This document shows positions 16,959 to 26,506 of a stretch of DNA of 64,000 nucleotides, in pieces. The notes under the pieces are model-generated. The model did no database searches. It saw only the letters and a program-made list of their open reading frames with translations, and had not been told where the DNA came from. How positions within the stretch are numbered: the stretch's first letter is position 1; each line of letters opens with the position of its first letter. A program made the position numbers and the translations under genes. This DNA is from Thermoplasmata archaeon (GTDB taxonomy: Archaea > Thermoplasmatota > Thermoplasmata > Thermoplasmatales > Thermoplasmataceae), in assembly GCA_021810045.1 (NCBI GenBank), contig JAJZJR010000006.1:1-64000 (forward strand), read 5' to 3'.

Positions 16959-18350
16959 ATGCACGGGATTTTTGAATCCATGGGGCAGGTTGCTCCTGCC
17001 GCCGATGTTGCAATATTGATGGTTGGAACTTTTGAATTCTCTGGAGTCGCAAGCACATTTTCCGTAATTCTCGCATGGCTCATTTACGCACTTTGGATGG
17101 TTACTCCATACCAGTTTTCAAAACTGAAGGCAAACGCCGGATCATACTACTCATATGCAGCTTCATCAACCAGGAGAGGTTTGCTGGGACCTCCGACAAT
17201 CCTCAGTTTCATGTATTATGATATAACGGGAGCTGCCTTTGGAATTCTGGGGATTAGCAGCTTCCTCTTTCTAATCAGCCCGGAGATATCGGGCTTCCAG
17301 TATCTTTGGATTGTCTTTGCAGCCGCGTTTACTGCTTACATAACCATCATAACATATATTGGTGTGAAACCCTCAATGAAATACCTGGCCTGGACAGGAA
17401 TGGCTGAAATAGCCTTTCTTTTCATTGCAGCAGTAATCATAATAGTGAAGGTTGGTCCTCACAATTCTGTTGTTCCATTTACAATACCGCATAATGTCGG
17501 CATTTCTGCAGTTCTTTTTGGTTCTATTTTCTCCATACTCGACTTCACAGGGAGCGGGGTTGTTACAACTGTTTCAGAGGAAATGAAGGAACCTCGCAAA
17601 AACATCGGTAAATCCATTCTCTTTGCAATGCTTCTCACCGCTGTTGCACTGATTCCAACAACATATGCACTCACTGTTGGTTGGGGAGTGAACCATATAA
17701 GTGGATTTGCAGCCGTTAACGACGGTGGAATCATTGTTTTCCAGAAATATCTTGGAATAGTTGGTGCAGTTCTTCTCATCGTGTTCACCGTGAACAGTTA
17801 TCTCACAAATGGAGTTGCAAAGGCTACTGCAGTAAGCAGGCTCTGGTACTCGGCTGCACGGGATGGTGTTGCACTCCCAAAAAAGTTTGGAGTAGTTCAT
17901 TCAAAATATAAGACTCCACACATGACTCTTTTGCTGTGGAGCATTGGATCCTTCATCCTGGATCTCATAATGGGACTCATATATGGTCCAAAGGCAGCAG
18001 CATTGATTCTTACCGAAGGATCAGGTCTTGCGATCATAACTGTGCACATTATGGCCAATTCAGGGCTCACCATGTATTCCATCAGGAACAGAAAGGGGAA
18101 ACCGTGGACGCAGATTCTTGCTCCAACCGCCTCCAGTGTTATTGGAGTTGTAGTGATTGTCATATCAATATATTTCACCATTTCCTCATATCTGACCAGT
18201 CCGTCCGCATCCAATCTGGCTTATCTCATATCAACTGCGGTGACCATAGCCTGGATCCTTGGTGCTGGTTTCCTGGTAACAATATTTTATGCAAGAAAGA
18301 GACCCGATACGCTGGTTAAGGCCGGAGAGTATGATGCAAGTGCACAATGA
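16959..18350 (+). CDS. APC-family amino acid permease
   Basis: 463 residues with about 12 membrane helices. The family's first helix pattern is visible as SMGQVAPAADVAILMVG, and the FTGSGVVTTVSEEMKEPRKNIGKSI block after helix 6 is characteristic of APC amino acid/polyamine carriers. The frame stays open upstream of the ATG through KLKKNSIGL, which resembles the usual N-terminus, but no ATG, GTG or TTG is there; a rare start (CTG near 16935) may be used. The C-terminal helices are followed by a short charged tail. Confidence 0.85.
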   Translation: MHGIFESMGQVAPAADVAILMVGTFEFSGVASTFSVILAWLIYALWMVTPYQFSKLKANAGSYYSYAASSTRRGLLGPPTILSFMYYDITGAAFGILGISSFLFLISPEISGFQYLWIVFAAAFTAYITIITYIGVKPSMKYLAWTGMAEIAFLFIAAVIIIVKVGPHNSVVPFTIPHNVGISAVLFGSIFSILDFTGSGVVTTVSEEMKEPRKNIGKSILFAMLLTAVALIPTTYALTVGWGVNHISGFAAVNDGGIIVFQKYLGIVGAVLLIVFTVNSYLTNGVAKATAVSRLWYSAARDGVALPKKFGVVHSKYKTPHMTLLLWSIGSFILDLIMGLIYGPKAAALILTEGSGLAIITVHIMANSGLTMYSIRNRKGKPWTQILAPTASSVIGVVVIVISIYFTISSYLTSPSASNLAYLISTAVTIAWILGAGFLVTIFYARKRPDTLVKAGEYDASAQ

Positions 18351-18432
18351 TCATAAGGGGACCCGCAATATCCCTCATATTTTAATGCGACTCAAAGTCA
18401 CCGTAGATGAAAAAAGATGTTGAGGTAAATGG

Positions 18433-19398
18433 ATGAATGAAGAACATGAATTGATTAGGTACCTTTGCAGAGTCATAGATGATGGGCATACCAGCATTGG
18501 TCTCAGATGGGGGAAAGTGATTGAATTACTCTCCATGGCACTGGATATCAATGGCGAGGAGATCAAGGCCGCCCTATTGACTTTGAATATTGGGTACCGG
18601 GGGAATCTTGAATCTGAATTTCTGGTGCACGGAGTATACGACGCCGATGTATCTCCAGATAAGAGGGAAGGGGCTTTTTTAAAACTGCTGGAGAAGATGA
18701 AAGATTCGCCGGAAATAAGAAACCTGCTCATCATGGTTTCTACAGAATATGGAATTACACTGGATCTCGTGGATTTTCTGCTTCATGATGTGTCCAACGT
18801 TCCAGATGCCCTAAACAACAATCCCTTTGTGGCACTTGTGACCTGTGATCTTTTTCTTGTAAGCAGTACGGTCAATGATTTCATAAAATTTGAAGCACAG
18901 AGGCTTGGAAATCAAATGGACCAAGTCAGGCAGCTTACAGGTAAGAACTGGTTCCTCAATCTGCTGGAAATACTGAGGCCATGGAATCCTGGGTTGCGCA
19001 AGGACGGCTCGAATATATTCTCTGGGACTGATCCGGAAAACCCCGATCAGAAGCAGCTCTTTCTGCTCATAAAAGAAGGGATTCTTCCCTGGGTGATGCT
19101 GAACAGGAATATGGTCATGAAGGAAAAGTCGGTAATGGAGGCATTTCGCAGGAAACAGGAAATAGATTCCCATGAGAAGCATCTCAGGAAGTTTTACTAT
19201 TGGCTTGGAATTGCAAATGACTTCATACTGGGAGTTCTGTTCCTGGTAGGCAGTTTTGAGTTTCTCCCTCATGGAAATGAGCTTGCAGGAGTAATAATGT
19301 TCATTGTGGGAAGTGCACAGCTCGTAGGTAGATCGGTAATCAAAATTGCGATGAATGTTCATATAAAATCCAGGAGAAAGAAGGTATCAGAAAACTGA
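18433..19398 (+). CDS. Membrane-anchored protein with C-terminal YrhK-like helix pair
   Basis: 321 residues. The first 245 are soluble and helical without a recognised domain; the C-terminus has two close membrane helices (about 257-275 and 283-300: ANDFILGVLFLVGSFEF, then VIMFIVGSAQLVGRSVIKI) resembling the YrhK-like two-helix domain. The basic tail (KSRRKKVSEN) would be cytoplasmic. It follows the permease gene by 82 bases on the same strand and could share its transcript. Function unknown. Confidence 0.65.
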   Translation: MNEEHELIRYLCRVIDDGHTSIGLRWGKVIELLSMALDINGEEIKAALLTLNIGYRGNLESEFLVHGVYDADVSPDKREGAFLKLLEKMKDSPEIRNLLIMVSTEYGITLDLVDFLLHDVSNVPDALNNNPFVALVTCDLFLVSSTVNDFIKFEAQRLGNQMDQVRQLTGKNWFLNLLEILRPWNPGLRKDGSNIFSGTDPENPDQKQLFLLIKEGILPWVMLNRNMVMKEKSVMEAFRRKQEIDSHEKHLRKFYYWLGIANDFILGVLFLVGSFEFLPHGNELAGVIMFIVGSAQLVGRSVIKIAMNVHIKSRRKKVSEN

Positions 19399-19455
19399 CC
19401 ACGTGGTATCGCAGATCTGGTTACCTAAACTTCTTTTTTTGTAATCTGAAAGATT

Positions 19456-19716
19456 TCAGTTGGAATTATTCCTGAAAATATTGTCTCTTTCTCCTGATTC
19501 CCGTTCATTTTTTCTCTCCCTGCGGTTGATCACGTATACCAGGACTAGATGTAGGGAGATATAAACCGTTGAAACTACAAGACCAGAGATTATTGCATTC
19601 TGCCAGCTGGCCCCTTCAAGAAAATATGGAAAGATTGAGAAAACCGCAAATGTAGCAATCCATTCATACACAGTGAGTTTTGGCGAAAATGGAATGCTGT
19701 AGTATCGGCGACCCAT
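19456..19716 (-). CDS. Small two-helix membrane protein
   Basis: 86 residues with two membrane helices (about 18-35 and 42-62) and a strongly charged C-terminus (RRERKNERESGERD). Converges on the YrhK-like gene. There is no recognised family; a TATA-like stretch (TATAAACAG) lies upstream of the start on the minus strand. Confidence 0.55.
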   Translation of the reverse strand: MGRRYYSIPFSPKLTVYEWIATFAVFSIFPYFLEGASWQNAIISGLVVSTVYISLHLVLVYVINRRERKNERESGERDNIFRNNSN

Positions 19717-19883
19717 ATTGCTATACCTGTTTATAGTAATAAATGCTTTTTTACTTTTGTTTCTTTAACCAAATTGAGCAGGAAATCCCTTTCTGAAACG
19801 GAAAGTATCAAAGCAAAATCTATTTGATGATTTGCTGCAATGCACTCTGCCAACCAGCAGACAGAATGGAAGAGGGTCGGATC

Positions 19884-20042
19884 ATGTGTGACTCCATGCA
19901 TGCCTGTGTCCGTAAATTCAAATGGATGAGTGTGGAGGGAAAAGTACCTTCGGGCCGAGGGCAATTCATGCCTGTGGAGGTCCCGCTGGTAACCGTAGAA
20001 GCAGGAAGCTCCCTGCGAAAGCTGGGAGAGGAGGTTTTGTAA
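19884..20042 (+). pseudogene. TnpB (IS200/IS605, IS1341 type) C-terminal remnant
   Basis: The frame ends ...SGRGQFMPVEVP, VEAGSSLRKLGEEVL. The GRG-x-PVE-x-EAGSS pattern is the tail that follows the zinc finger in archaeal TnpB proteins and matches the remnant at 27852-28020. No RuvC motif or zinc finger is recognisable upstream, so only the final part of a transposon survives. The sequence around the stop (20005-20040) resembles a hairpin-type IS right end and recurs at 49405-49438. Confidence 0.55.
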
Positions 20043-20122
20043 TTCCTAATTTCTCCACATTGAAATCCCGGGAATGGCCAAGGTTTCAGCAAAGGTTTTT
20101 TTCAATGAGGTATTAGGAAAGC

Positions 20123-20452
20123 ATGGTCTGGCATAAGACAGTGGGTGCAAAAGCACTTGAAAAGGCAGGCGGAGTAAGTATCAAGGTAGGAGACGAGATA
20201 GTTTTTGCCACCAGAGTCAATGGAAAACTCTACGCAATGAATGGCGTTTGCTCACATGCGAAATGCATCCTTGGTCATGTGGAAAAGGATGAACTGAAGG
20301 TTAAATGTCCATGTCACGATGCTGAATTCGAACTCGAGACTGGAAAAATGGTGGCTCCCCCATTTGTTGCTCCCAATGCCCCGATGGACAAACTTGGATT
20401 GAAAACTTACCCCATTAGAGAGGAAAATGGGTTTATAGAGATTGATCTATGA
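20123..20452 (+). CDS. Rieske-type [2Fe-2S] ferredoxin
   Basis: 109 residues. The two cluster-binding motifs are CSH (in GVCSHAKC) and CPCH (in KCPCHDAEFEL), 18 residues apart, as in soluble Rieske ferredoxins of the NirD/biphenyl dioxygenase type. There is no signal or membrane helix, so it is cytosolic and not the bc1-type protein. It may supply electrons to an oxygenase or reductase; the convergent aldo/keto reductase next door is not an obvious partner. Confidence 0.88.
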   Translation: MVWHKTVGAKALEKAGGVSIKVGDEIVFATRVNGKLYAMNGVCSHAKCILGHVEKDELKVKCPCHDAEFELETGKMVAPPFVAPNAPMDKLGLKTYPIREENGFIEIDL

Positions 20453-20462
20453 GCCAATTCCA

Positions 20463-21479
20463 TTAATTTTTTCTTCCATAATTCTGCTGTTCTTCTGATT
20501 CCTCATCATATGGGTATGAAACAAACAGATTGCTTGCTTCGTCTAGTATGCCCATGTGTTCCCTTGAGAGTTTCCATCCAGCAGAACCAAGATTTTCCTC
20601 CAACTGAGAAAGGTTTCTTGCTCCAATAATAGGAGAAGTAACACCTTTCTTTGAAAGAAGCCAGTTCAGTGCGACCTGTGATGGTGTTTTCCCCGTTTCC
20701 TCTGCGACTTTTCTTACTGCGTTCACCACCGACCACACATAATCCTCATTCTGTTCCCATGGCGCAGCTCCCCCTTTCCTTACATTTTCCCAGATTCTGG
20801 TTTCATCATTCTCTGGCTTTTTCCCTTTAAGATATTTCCCTGAAAGAAGACCGCCTTTAAGAGGACTCCATGGTAGAACCGCAATGTCCTCCGCCGAACA
20901 AAGTGGGATCAGTTCGTATTCAGTTGCACGGGTAAGAAGATTATACTGAGGCTGCAGGCTGGAGAATTCCTCGAGCCCGCCCATCCTGCTATCGTTCAGT
21001 GAAAGAGCAAGCTGCCAGGCCCGGAAATTGCTTGCTCCAATGTATCTGACAAGACCACTTTCCACGAGACTGTTCAATGCTCTCATGGTTTGTGAAACTG
21101 GAGTGAGAGGATCCCAGGCATGAACCTGAAGCAAATCAATGTAGTCTGTTCCAAGTCTTTTAAGGCTCTCTTTAACAGACTGGAGAATGTGTTTTCTGGT
21201 TAGTCCTGAACTGTTTGGTCCATTTCCGGTTGGGAACCTTACCTTTGTGGCAATGAAATATTCGTCTCTTTGCTGTCCTTTAAGCCATTGGCCAAGAATT
21301 TCTTCAGAGGCCCCTGAGTTGTAAATATTTGCCGTGTCAAGGAAATTACCACCCTGTTCAGAGAATCTGTCCATTACAGCGAAGGAGTCATCCTTTGAAG
21401 TATATCTGCCGAAAGTCATTGTGCCAAGACACAACTCTGATACTTTCACCCCTGTTTTACCGAAAAGCCTGTACTTCAT
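20463..21479 (-). CDS. Aldo/keto reductase
   Basis: 338 residues. The catalytic tetrad is visible: Asp in GNFLDTANIY, Tyr in IYNSGASEE, Lys in FIATKVRF and His in LLQVHAWDP. The C-terminal NADPH-binding segment SPIIGARNLSQLEENL is intact. The sequence belongs to the YghZ/aldo-keto AKR11-13 type group that reduces aldehydes with NADPH. It ends 11 bases from the Rieske gene, convergently. Confidence 0.92.
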   Translation of the reverse strand: MKYRLFGKTGVKVSELCLGTMTFGRYTSKDDSFAVMDRFSEQGGNFLDTANIYNSGASEEILGQWLKGQQRDEYFIATKVRFPTGNGPNSSGLTRKHILQSVKESLKRLGTDYIDLLQVHAWDPLTPVSQTMRALNSLVESGLVRYIGASNFRAWQLALSLNDSRMGGLEEFSSLQPQYNLLTRATEYELIPLCSAEDIAVLPWSPLKGGLLSGKYLKGKKPENDETRIWENVRKGGAAPWEQNEDYVWSVVNAVRKVAEETGKTPSQVALNWLLSKKGVTSPIIGARNLSQLEENLGSAGWKLSREHMGILDEASNLFVSYPYDEESEEQQNYGRKN

Positions 21480-21586
21480 GTTTGTATAGCAGCTTAATCA
21501 TAAATAAACACATGGAATGATCTAATAGCCATGAGAAAAGGAAACAATCCTTAAAGCTGCAAGAAATTGAAAAAACACATATTGTT

Positions 21587-22327
21587 GTGCAGGATAACAA
21601 ACAAGTGGCATATCCAAATCTTGTGATGTTTGATGTTGACGAGACGCTGATAGACCATGAAAAATCTGCAAGACTTGCACTGGAAGCAGTTATCAACAAT
21701 ATAGAGGAATTTTCTGGTATATGCTACAGTGAACTTATGGAGATTTGGGCAAGAGATTTTCAAAAATATTGGAAAGACGTTATTTTTGGGAAAACCACTA
21801 TTGAAGAAAATAGGATAAACCGTTTTGAAAGTACCTTGAAAGAACTTGGATCTTCAGAACCGGAAGCAACTGCATTAAAGGCTGCGGAAATTTACGGCCA
21901 TGTTTATGACAGTTCCATATCGGCCATACCGGGATCACATGATTTTATCATGATGATCAGGGAACTGGAAATTCCAGTTGCCCTCATAACCAACAATCTT
22001 GTGGAAAACCAGAAAATGAAACTTGAAAAGTCAGGTTTTTCAAACATGTATGATTTCATGATAACTTCAGAAGAAACAGGCCTTTTCAAGCCTGACGGTG
22101 AAATGTTCAATAAGGCACTTGAGAGATTTGGAGTTTCGCCTGAACAGGCACTTATGATTGGAAATTCCTTTGCAGAGGATGTTGTTGGTGCATTCAATGC
22201 AGGTGTCAAGGCAGCCTGGTTCAACAGGTCCAGGTTTAAACCTCTGCAATCAGATGTTGAATATCTTGAAATCCATGACTTTCAGCCAGTAGAGATTACG
22301 TTAAACACAGTAATATCGTGGTTTTGA
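21587..22327 (+). CDS. HAD-family phosphatase
   Basis: 246 residues from a GTG at 21587, the start closest to the first motif. HAD motifs in order: MFDVDETLID (nucleophile Asp and acid/base Asp), ALITNN (Thr), KPDGEMF (Lys) and GNSFAEDVVGAFNAG (Asp pair). A helical cap lies between motifs 1 and 2, as in the YjjG/phosphoglycolate phosphatase-like group. Substrate unknown; probably a house-cleaning phosphatase. Confidence 0.85.
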   Translation: MQDNKQVAYPNLVMFDVDETLIDHEKSARLALEAVINNIEEFSGICYSELMEIWARDFQKYWKDVIFGKTTIEENRINRFESTLKELGSSEPEATALKAAEIYGHVYDSSISAIPGSHDFIMMIRELEIPVALITNNLVENQKMKLEKSGFSNMYDFMITSEETGLFKPDGEMFNKALERFGVSPEQALMIGNSFAEDVVGAFNAGVKAAWFNRSRFKPLQSDVEYLEIHDFQPVEITLNTVISWF

Positions 22328-22349
22328 GATGGAAATATTTTACAGAAAA

Positions 22350-22390
22350 ATTAGTTAGCATTTACTAATGTTTAAGTATTCCTAACTAAT
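22350..22390. promoter_or_regulatory. Inverted repeat, likely MarR operator
   Basis: ATTAGTTAG at 22350-22358 and CTAACTAAT at 22382-22390 form a perfect 9-base inverted repeat just before the GTG start of the MarR gene. The repeat straddles the expected promoter of the marR-MFS unit, so the MarR protein probably represses itself and the transporter. Confidence 0.6.
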
Positions 22391-22398
22391 TACCCAAA

Positions 22399-22887
22399 GT
22401 GAACAGTAATAACCAGAATAGAGAGAAAGTACCTGAAACACAGGGTGTGGATCTGTCTGATTCTGTCAAATGGAGTTTCAGAAATTTCTTCCACCAATGG
22501 ATCTTTCTGCAGATGAAGTTCATCAGGGAAGAGGGGCTAGCAATACCCCAGCTGTTTACCTTGAGGTTTCTTTACTACAACAAACCCAAGGATCTGTCCA
22601 CTCTGGCAGATTTTATGGGAGTAAGTAAGCCAACTATTACTGGTATCATGAATACTCTGGAAAAAGAAGGTTTTGTGAAAAGAGAACATGGAGTTGAGGA
22701 CAGAAGGAGAATAGACATGGTGCTAACTCAGAAAAGTCTTGATCTTTTCACAAAATTTGAATCCCTTACCACCTACATTCTTGATGAACTGGTGGCATCA
22801 TGCCCTGAGAATTCCCTTGAGAACCTGAACAGGACTCTTGTCGCTCTGAGCAATAAATTAAAGGATTCCATTCACAGAGAGTTTTAA
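22399..22887 (+). CDS. MarR-family transcriptional regulator
   Basis: 162 residues, GTG start. The winged helix is seen as LSTLADFMGVSKPTITGIMN (recognition helix) and then EGFVKREHGVEDRRRIDMVLT (wing with the DRR motif of the family). The flanking helices give the MarR dimer. It is followed 22 bases later by an MFS drug-type exporter and preceded by an inverted repeat, the usual layout of a ligand-induced efflux operon. Confidence 0.88.
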   Translation: MNSNNQNREKVPETQGVDLSDSVKWSFRNFFHQWIFLQMKFIREEGLAIPQLFTLRFLYYNKPKDLSTLADFMGVSKPTITGIMNTLEKEGFVKREHGVEDRRRIDMVLTQKSLDLFTKFESLTTYILDELVASCPENSLENLNRTLVALSNKLKDSIHREF

Positions 22888-22909
22888 CTTATTTGAGGTG
22901 TAAAATAAA

Positions 22910-24409
22910 TTGAGTAATGAAGAAACTAAGCCAGATTACGTATCCATGGAGGAATACGATAAAAAATATGCCTACAAGGTTATGGGAATACTTGCAGGTC
23001 TCGTTCTTACTGTAATGTATATCGAAGGGATGCTGACACCATCACTTGGCAGCATTCAGGAGACTTTCGTAAGCGAACATATAACGGCGGCACAGGTCAG
23101 CCTTGTTCTTTCCATGTACATGGTTGGAGGAGTTGCCATAACACCGATTGTTGGAAAACTTGGTGATATCTATGGCAAAAAGAAGATGCTGATAATCACC
23201 CTTATAATATATGCAGCAGCAGTTTCTGTGACCGGATTCTCCCCTACCTTCACTTTCATGGTAATATCGAGAACCATACAGGGTATAGGTCTTTCCGTGA
23301 TGCCACTTGGATTTGCGCTGGTAAGGGAGGAATTCCCAAAGGAACTTGTTCCAAAGGCACAGGCCCTGATAAGCGCCATGTTTGGTGCAGGTTTTGCTAT
23401 CAGCATACCCCTTGGTTCATTCGTTTCCAACGAATTTACATGGAGATGGACTTACCACTCAGCTATCCCCTTTGTAATAGCGCTTGTGATCATAAGCTGG
23501 CTTGTCATAAAGGAATCACGTTTCAAGCGGCCTGAGGTAAAGATCGATTATGTCGGTGCAATATCTCTTGCAATGACACTTTCACTGTTTGTCTTTGCAC
23601 TATCTGAAGGTGCAACATGGGGGTGGACAAACATAAAGACCTTAGGAATGGCACTTGCTGGTACCATAATCCTCGTACCACTTGTCTGGTATGAGCTTGG
23701 ATACACAAAGAAAGGTGGAGAAGCTATCCTTAACTTTAAGCTCCTGGCCATAAGGAATGTCCTGGTTGCAAATGTTGTTTTAACAATTGCCGGTCTTGGG
23801 ATGTTCCTTTCCATGCAGGCTCTCACATACAGATTCGAGTACGGTTTCGGTGACTCCATTCTCAAGACTGGAATATCTCTGGTACCCTTTGCTGTTGGAA
23901 CATTTATTTTAGGCCCTGTGGCAGGGATACTGGTTTCCAGGACTGGAGTGAAACCGCTTTCTGCATTGGGTGCAGTTCTTTCCGCTTCCGGTTTTCTTCT
24001 GGAGGCAACACTCCCAAGCTACCTTGGAGTACTTGTGTATGAGTTCCTGATTGGTGCCGGACTGTCTCTGCTTAATGGGACGCTGATCAATTTCATCGTA
24101 CTGACTGTGAAGCCAAAAGATATGGGACTTGCCACAGCAATGAACGGCACTTTCCGATCATTGGGAAGCAGCATCGGTGCCCCAGTAGCAGGCTCAATAC
24201 TTGCAACATATGCAATAGTACTTCCTTCGGGCTTTTACAATTACCACAGCATTGCCTACACATACATCTTCATAATCGCGGCAGTTGTTTTCCTTGTGGC
24301 AGCCTTAATGGTGCCCCTGGGGCAAGAAGTGCTGGGTAAAAGGAAAGGTAAAGCTTCAATGCAGCCAGAGATAACAACGGGAAAAGTTGTCAGCCCCAAG
24401 AGGGCCTAA
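22910..24409 (+). CDS. MFS multidrug-type exporter (EmrB/DHA2 group, 14 helices)
   Basis: 499 residues, about 14 membrane helices. The signature GKLGDIYGKKKMLI lies between helices 2 and 3, and motif C-type glycine/proline patterns follow (ALISAMFGAGFAISIPLGSF). The start is a TTG with a good Shine-Dalgarno (GAGGTG, 9 bases before), which decides it against later ATGs. The cytoplasmic N-terminus has about 20 charged residues. Being behind a MarR gene, it probably exports a toxic organic compound. Confidence 0.88.
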   Translation: MSNEETKPDYVSMEEYDKKYAYKVMGILAGLVLTVMYIEGMLTPSLGSIQETFVSEHITAAQVSLVLSMYMVGGVAITPIVGKLGDIYGKKKMLIITLIIYAAAVSVTGFSPTFTFMVISRTIQGIGLSVMPLGFALVREEFPKELVPKAQALISAMFGAGFAISIPLGSFVSNEFTWRWTYHSAIPFVIALVIISWLVIKESRFKRPEVKIDYVGAISLAMTLSLFVFALSEGATWGWTNIKTLGMALAGTIILVPLVWYELGYTKKGGEAILNFKLLAIRNVLVANVVLTIAGLGMFLSMQALTYRFEYGFGDSILKTGISLVPFAVGTFILGPVAGILVSRTGVKPLSALGAVLSASGFLLEATLPSYLGVLVYEFLIGAGLSLLNGTLINFIVLTVKPKDMGLATAMNGTFRSLGSSIGAPVAGSILATYAIVLPSGFYNYHSIAYTYIFIIAAVVFLVAALMVPLGQEVLGKRKGKASMQPEITTGKVVSPKRA

Positions 24410-24431
24410 TCTCTTATTTTTTTAAACATAA

Positions 24432-24581
24432 TCAGTGGTAGTTGACACCACTTTCTTCTATTTCATGAATTCTTTCATGTTCCTCTATTTCAAGTGGATT
24501 TGAGGTTCGGAAATCGTGTTTTTCGCAATAATGGATAATTACTTTAGATCCGGCTTCTTCATGCTTTTTCCAGAATGACAT
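24432..24581 (-). CDS. 49-residue finger protein, C2H2-like spacing (CHHH), copy 1
   Basis: A 49-codon gene too short for most gene finders. It has Cys19-x2-His22-x12-His35-x3-His39 (in YCEKHDFRTSNPLE then EEHERIHE), which is exactly the spacing of a classical C2H2 zinc finger with the second Cys replaced by His. An almost identical-length paralogue lies at 31148-31297. The N-terminus MSFWKKH is shared. It probably binds zinc and perhaps DNA or RNA; partner and role are unknown. Confidence 0.7.
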   Translation of the reverse strand: MSFWKKHEEAGSKVIIHYCEKHDFRTSNPLEIEEHERIHEIEESGVNYH

Positions 24582-24669
24582 TAATAATGCTAATGGATAG
24601 TAATAGATAAAAATTTCACTTTAATAAGTAGTTAATTTGAACCAGGAAAGGCACTTTCCTAGTAGCAGC

Positions 24670-25290
24670 TTAAGATGAAGAAGCGGTGTCCGAATCGTCT
24701 TCCGTGAATTCGTCAACATCGATATTGGCCTTTGGAACCTTCTGCTCTATGAACTTTGCAACTTCCGGCTGTTTGTTGATATTGAAAGAGAACTTCCTTT
24801 TGCCAATGTAGAATGAAGCTGTCTCCATGAACATTGGAGGATTATTCAGCCCATACATTCCAGTGGGTGAAGCAGATGAGGCGGCGAAATACCCTAAGTA
24901 TACATCTTCCATTTGATCATATGTGATCTGCCTTTTCGTTCTGATCTTTTTCCATATGGCATAATCATCATAGAGATCAAGCTGGCCAACCCTGAAAAAC
25001 AGAATGGATACCACAATGAAAAGCATGGCCGAAATTACAAGTGAAATGTCTGCAACAAGAAAGAGTGCCAGTACAACGCCAGCAATGTTGGGAGTGAAAT
25101 AAAAACCGCCTGTGAAGTAGTTCTGGGTTACAGACTGTTGAACATGTGGTTCAGGATAGATTGCAGTCAATTTTACCATGATAATGAAGGCCACCAGAGA
25201 AAGTATGAACCATGTCAGTACCCTTGCGAAATTCCTTACTCTAAAACCAAGAACAAATCTGGGAGTGTCACCATATGGCCTTAGCTGCAT
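24670..25290 (-). CDS. Membrane protein with PH-like C-terminal domain (uncertain)
   Basis: 206 residues. Two membrane helices (about 22-42 and 68-100, the latter possibly two) precede a soluble C-terminal domain of about 90 residues (LDLYDDYAIWKKIRTKRQIT, then ASFYIGKRKFSFNI) and an acidic tail (DEFTEDDSDTASSS). The layout recalls bacterial PH-like membrane proteins, but no signature is firm. It is preceded by a long AT-rich region and is probably monocistronic. Confidence 0.65.
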   Translation of the reverse strand: MQLRPYGDTPRFVLGFRVRNFARVLTWFILSLVAFIIMVKLTAIYPEPHVQQSVTQNYFTGGFYFTPNIAGVVLALFLVADISLVISAMLFIVVSILFFRVGQLDLYDDYAIWKKIRTKRQITYDQMEDVYLGYFAASSASPTGMYGLNNPPMFMETASFYIGKRKFSFNINKQPEVAKFIEQKVPKANIDVDEFTEDDSDTASSS

Positions 25291-25476
25291 CTATTCAAAA
25301 ATTATTATGGCAGTATTTAAAATTTTTGAAAGTGAAACCTCTCTGTAAATTGCGGGAATTGAAACTGGTCCGGTGAAAAATTCACGAATAGCGTTTGAAG
25401 CAAAAGGTTCTTTGGTAAAGTAGTAAGAGGAGACAATAAATGCTCAAACTGATACAGTTTCAGAAAGAAAACGGCA

Positions 25477-26247
25477 CTATTTCCTTATCCTGCGCCTGAA
25501 GAAATCAGAATATTCACTGAGGGCGCGCCTTACGGTATCTTTCCTGTCCTGATTATTGGCGGTTTTCAGATTGCTTATATCTGCAATCATTGACACCAGC
25601 TCCTCATCCAGTTCCTCGCCGCGGAGCATCATCCTTATTGCGGAACCTATGAGGAGGATATCATGATCGATTGACAGTTTTTCCTCGATGTTGGAAAGCC
25701 TTTCTTCCACGAGAGAAAGATCCATCTGTGAATCCTCTGCAAGTTTCCTCAATTTGCCAATGAGAATTTCAAGGCTGCCTGCCTTTGAACCCAGGCGCCC
25801 TATCTCATTTTCAATGGAGTTTTTTTCATGTCTCAGGGATTCTATTGCCATTTCAAGGGAAATAAGTTCCTTTTCACCTCTGTCTCTCTTTGAAATCCAC
25901 GAGATAAATTCATGAACAAGAGATTCAATATTCTGATCCCCTGATAGCTCAGCGTATTCAGACAGGGCATGTTCAACCTCACCGACTAATGAAGACACTG
26001 GATTCTTCTGCAGTTCCTGAGTCGGTTTTTCTGGAGAAGGGTCTTCAGGCACTTTTGTTTGATTTGGAAGTGCATCGGAGGGGTCATTCTCCTTTTTCTT
26101 TGCATCAGTGCCAGCCCCTGCCAGGATGCGGGAAATGCTGGACGAGGATAATTCGAATTCCCTGGCAAGATCAGCCTTTGATCTGTTTCCATTCTTGTAA
26201 GCCCGGATAATGGCATCCTTTTTTTCCTTCTGAATCTTGCCAGCCAA
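25477..26247 (-). CDS. Helix-turn-helix protein with coiled coil
   Basis: 256 residues. The first 45 form a resolvase/transposase-type helix-turn-helix (KKDAIIRAYKNGNRSKADLA, then REFELSSSSISRIL). A proline-rich linker (about 50-85) leads to a long coiled coil (about 120-215, heptads such as ISLEMAIESLRHEKNSIENE) and a basic C-terminal end (FFRRRIRK). It probably binds DNA as a dimer; it may be a chromatin or segregation factor. No exact family recognised. Confidence 0.7.
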   Translation of the reverse strand: MAGKIQKEKKDAIIRAYKNGNRSKADLAREFELSSSSISRILAGAGTDAKKKENDPSDALPNQTKVPEDPSPEKPTQELQKNPVSSLVGEVEHALSEYAELSGDQNIESLVHEFISWISKRDRGEKELISLEMAIESLRHEKNSIENEIGRLGSKAGSLEILIGKLRKLAEDSQMDLSLVEERLSNIEEKLSIDHDILLIGSAIRMMLRGEELDEELVSMIADISNLKTANNQDRKDTVRRALSEYSDFFRRRIRK

Positions 26248-26506
26248 TGTATCATCTTAGAAAAACAATAGGATAAAATAAGTTCTTCTCAAACTGTTAC
26301 GGAAAATTTCGCATAATACCTGTCAAATCTTTGTGTTGCTCATATGTACTGGAGACTAAATTTGTAAATCTTTGAGATTAATTTCAAAAAATAGGCTATA
26401 AACCAAAATATTAGGCTTTAAAGATACATGAATGAAGTGGATGAAAAACTACGACGAAAACCTTAATAGTGGTAATCCTGTATAATTATATTGAAGGTAG
26501 ATTTTA

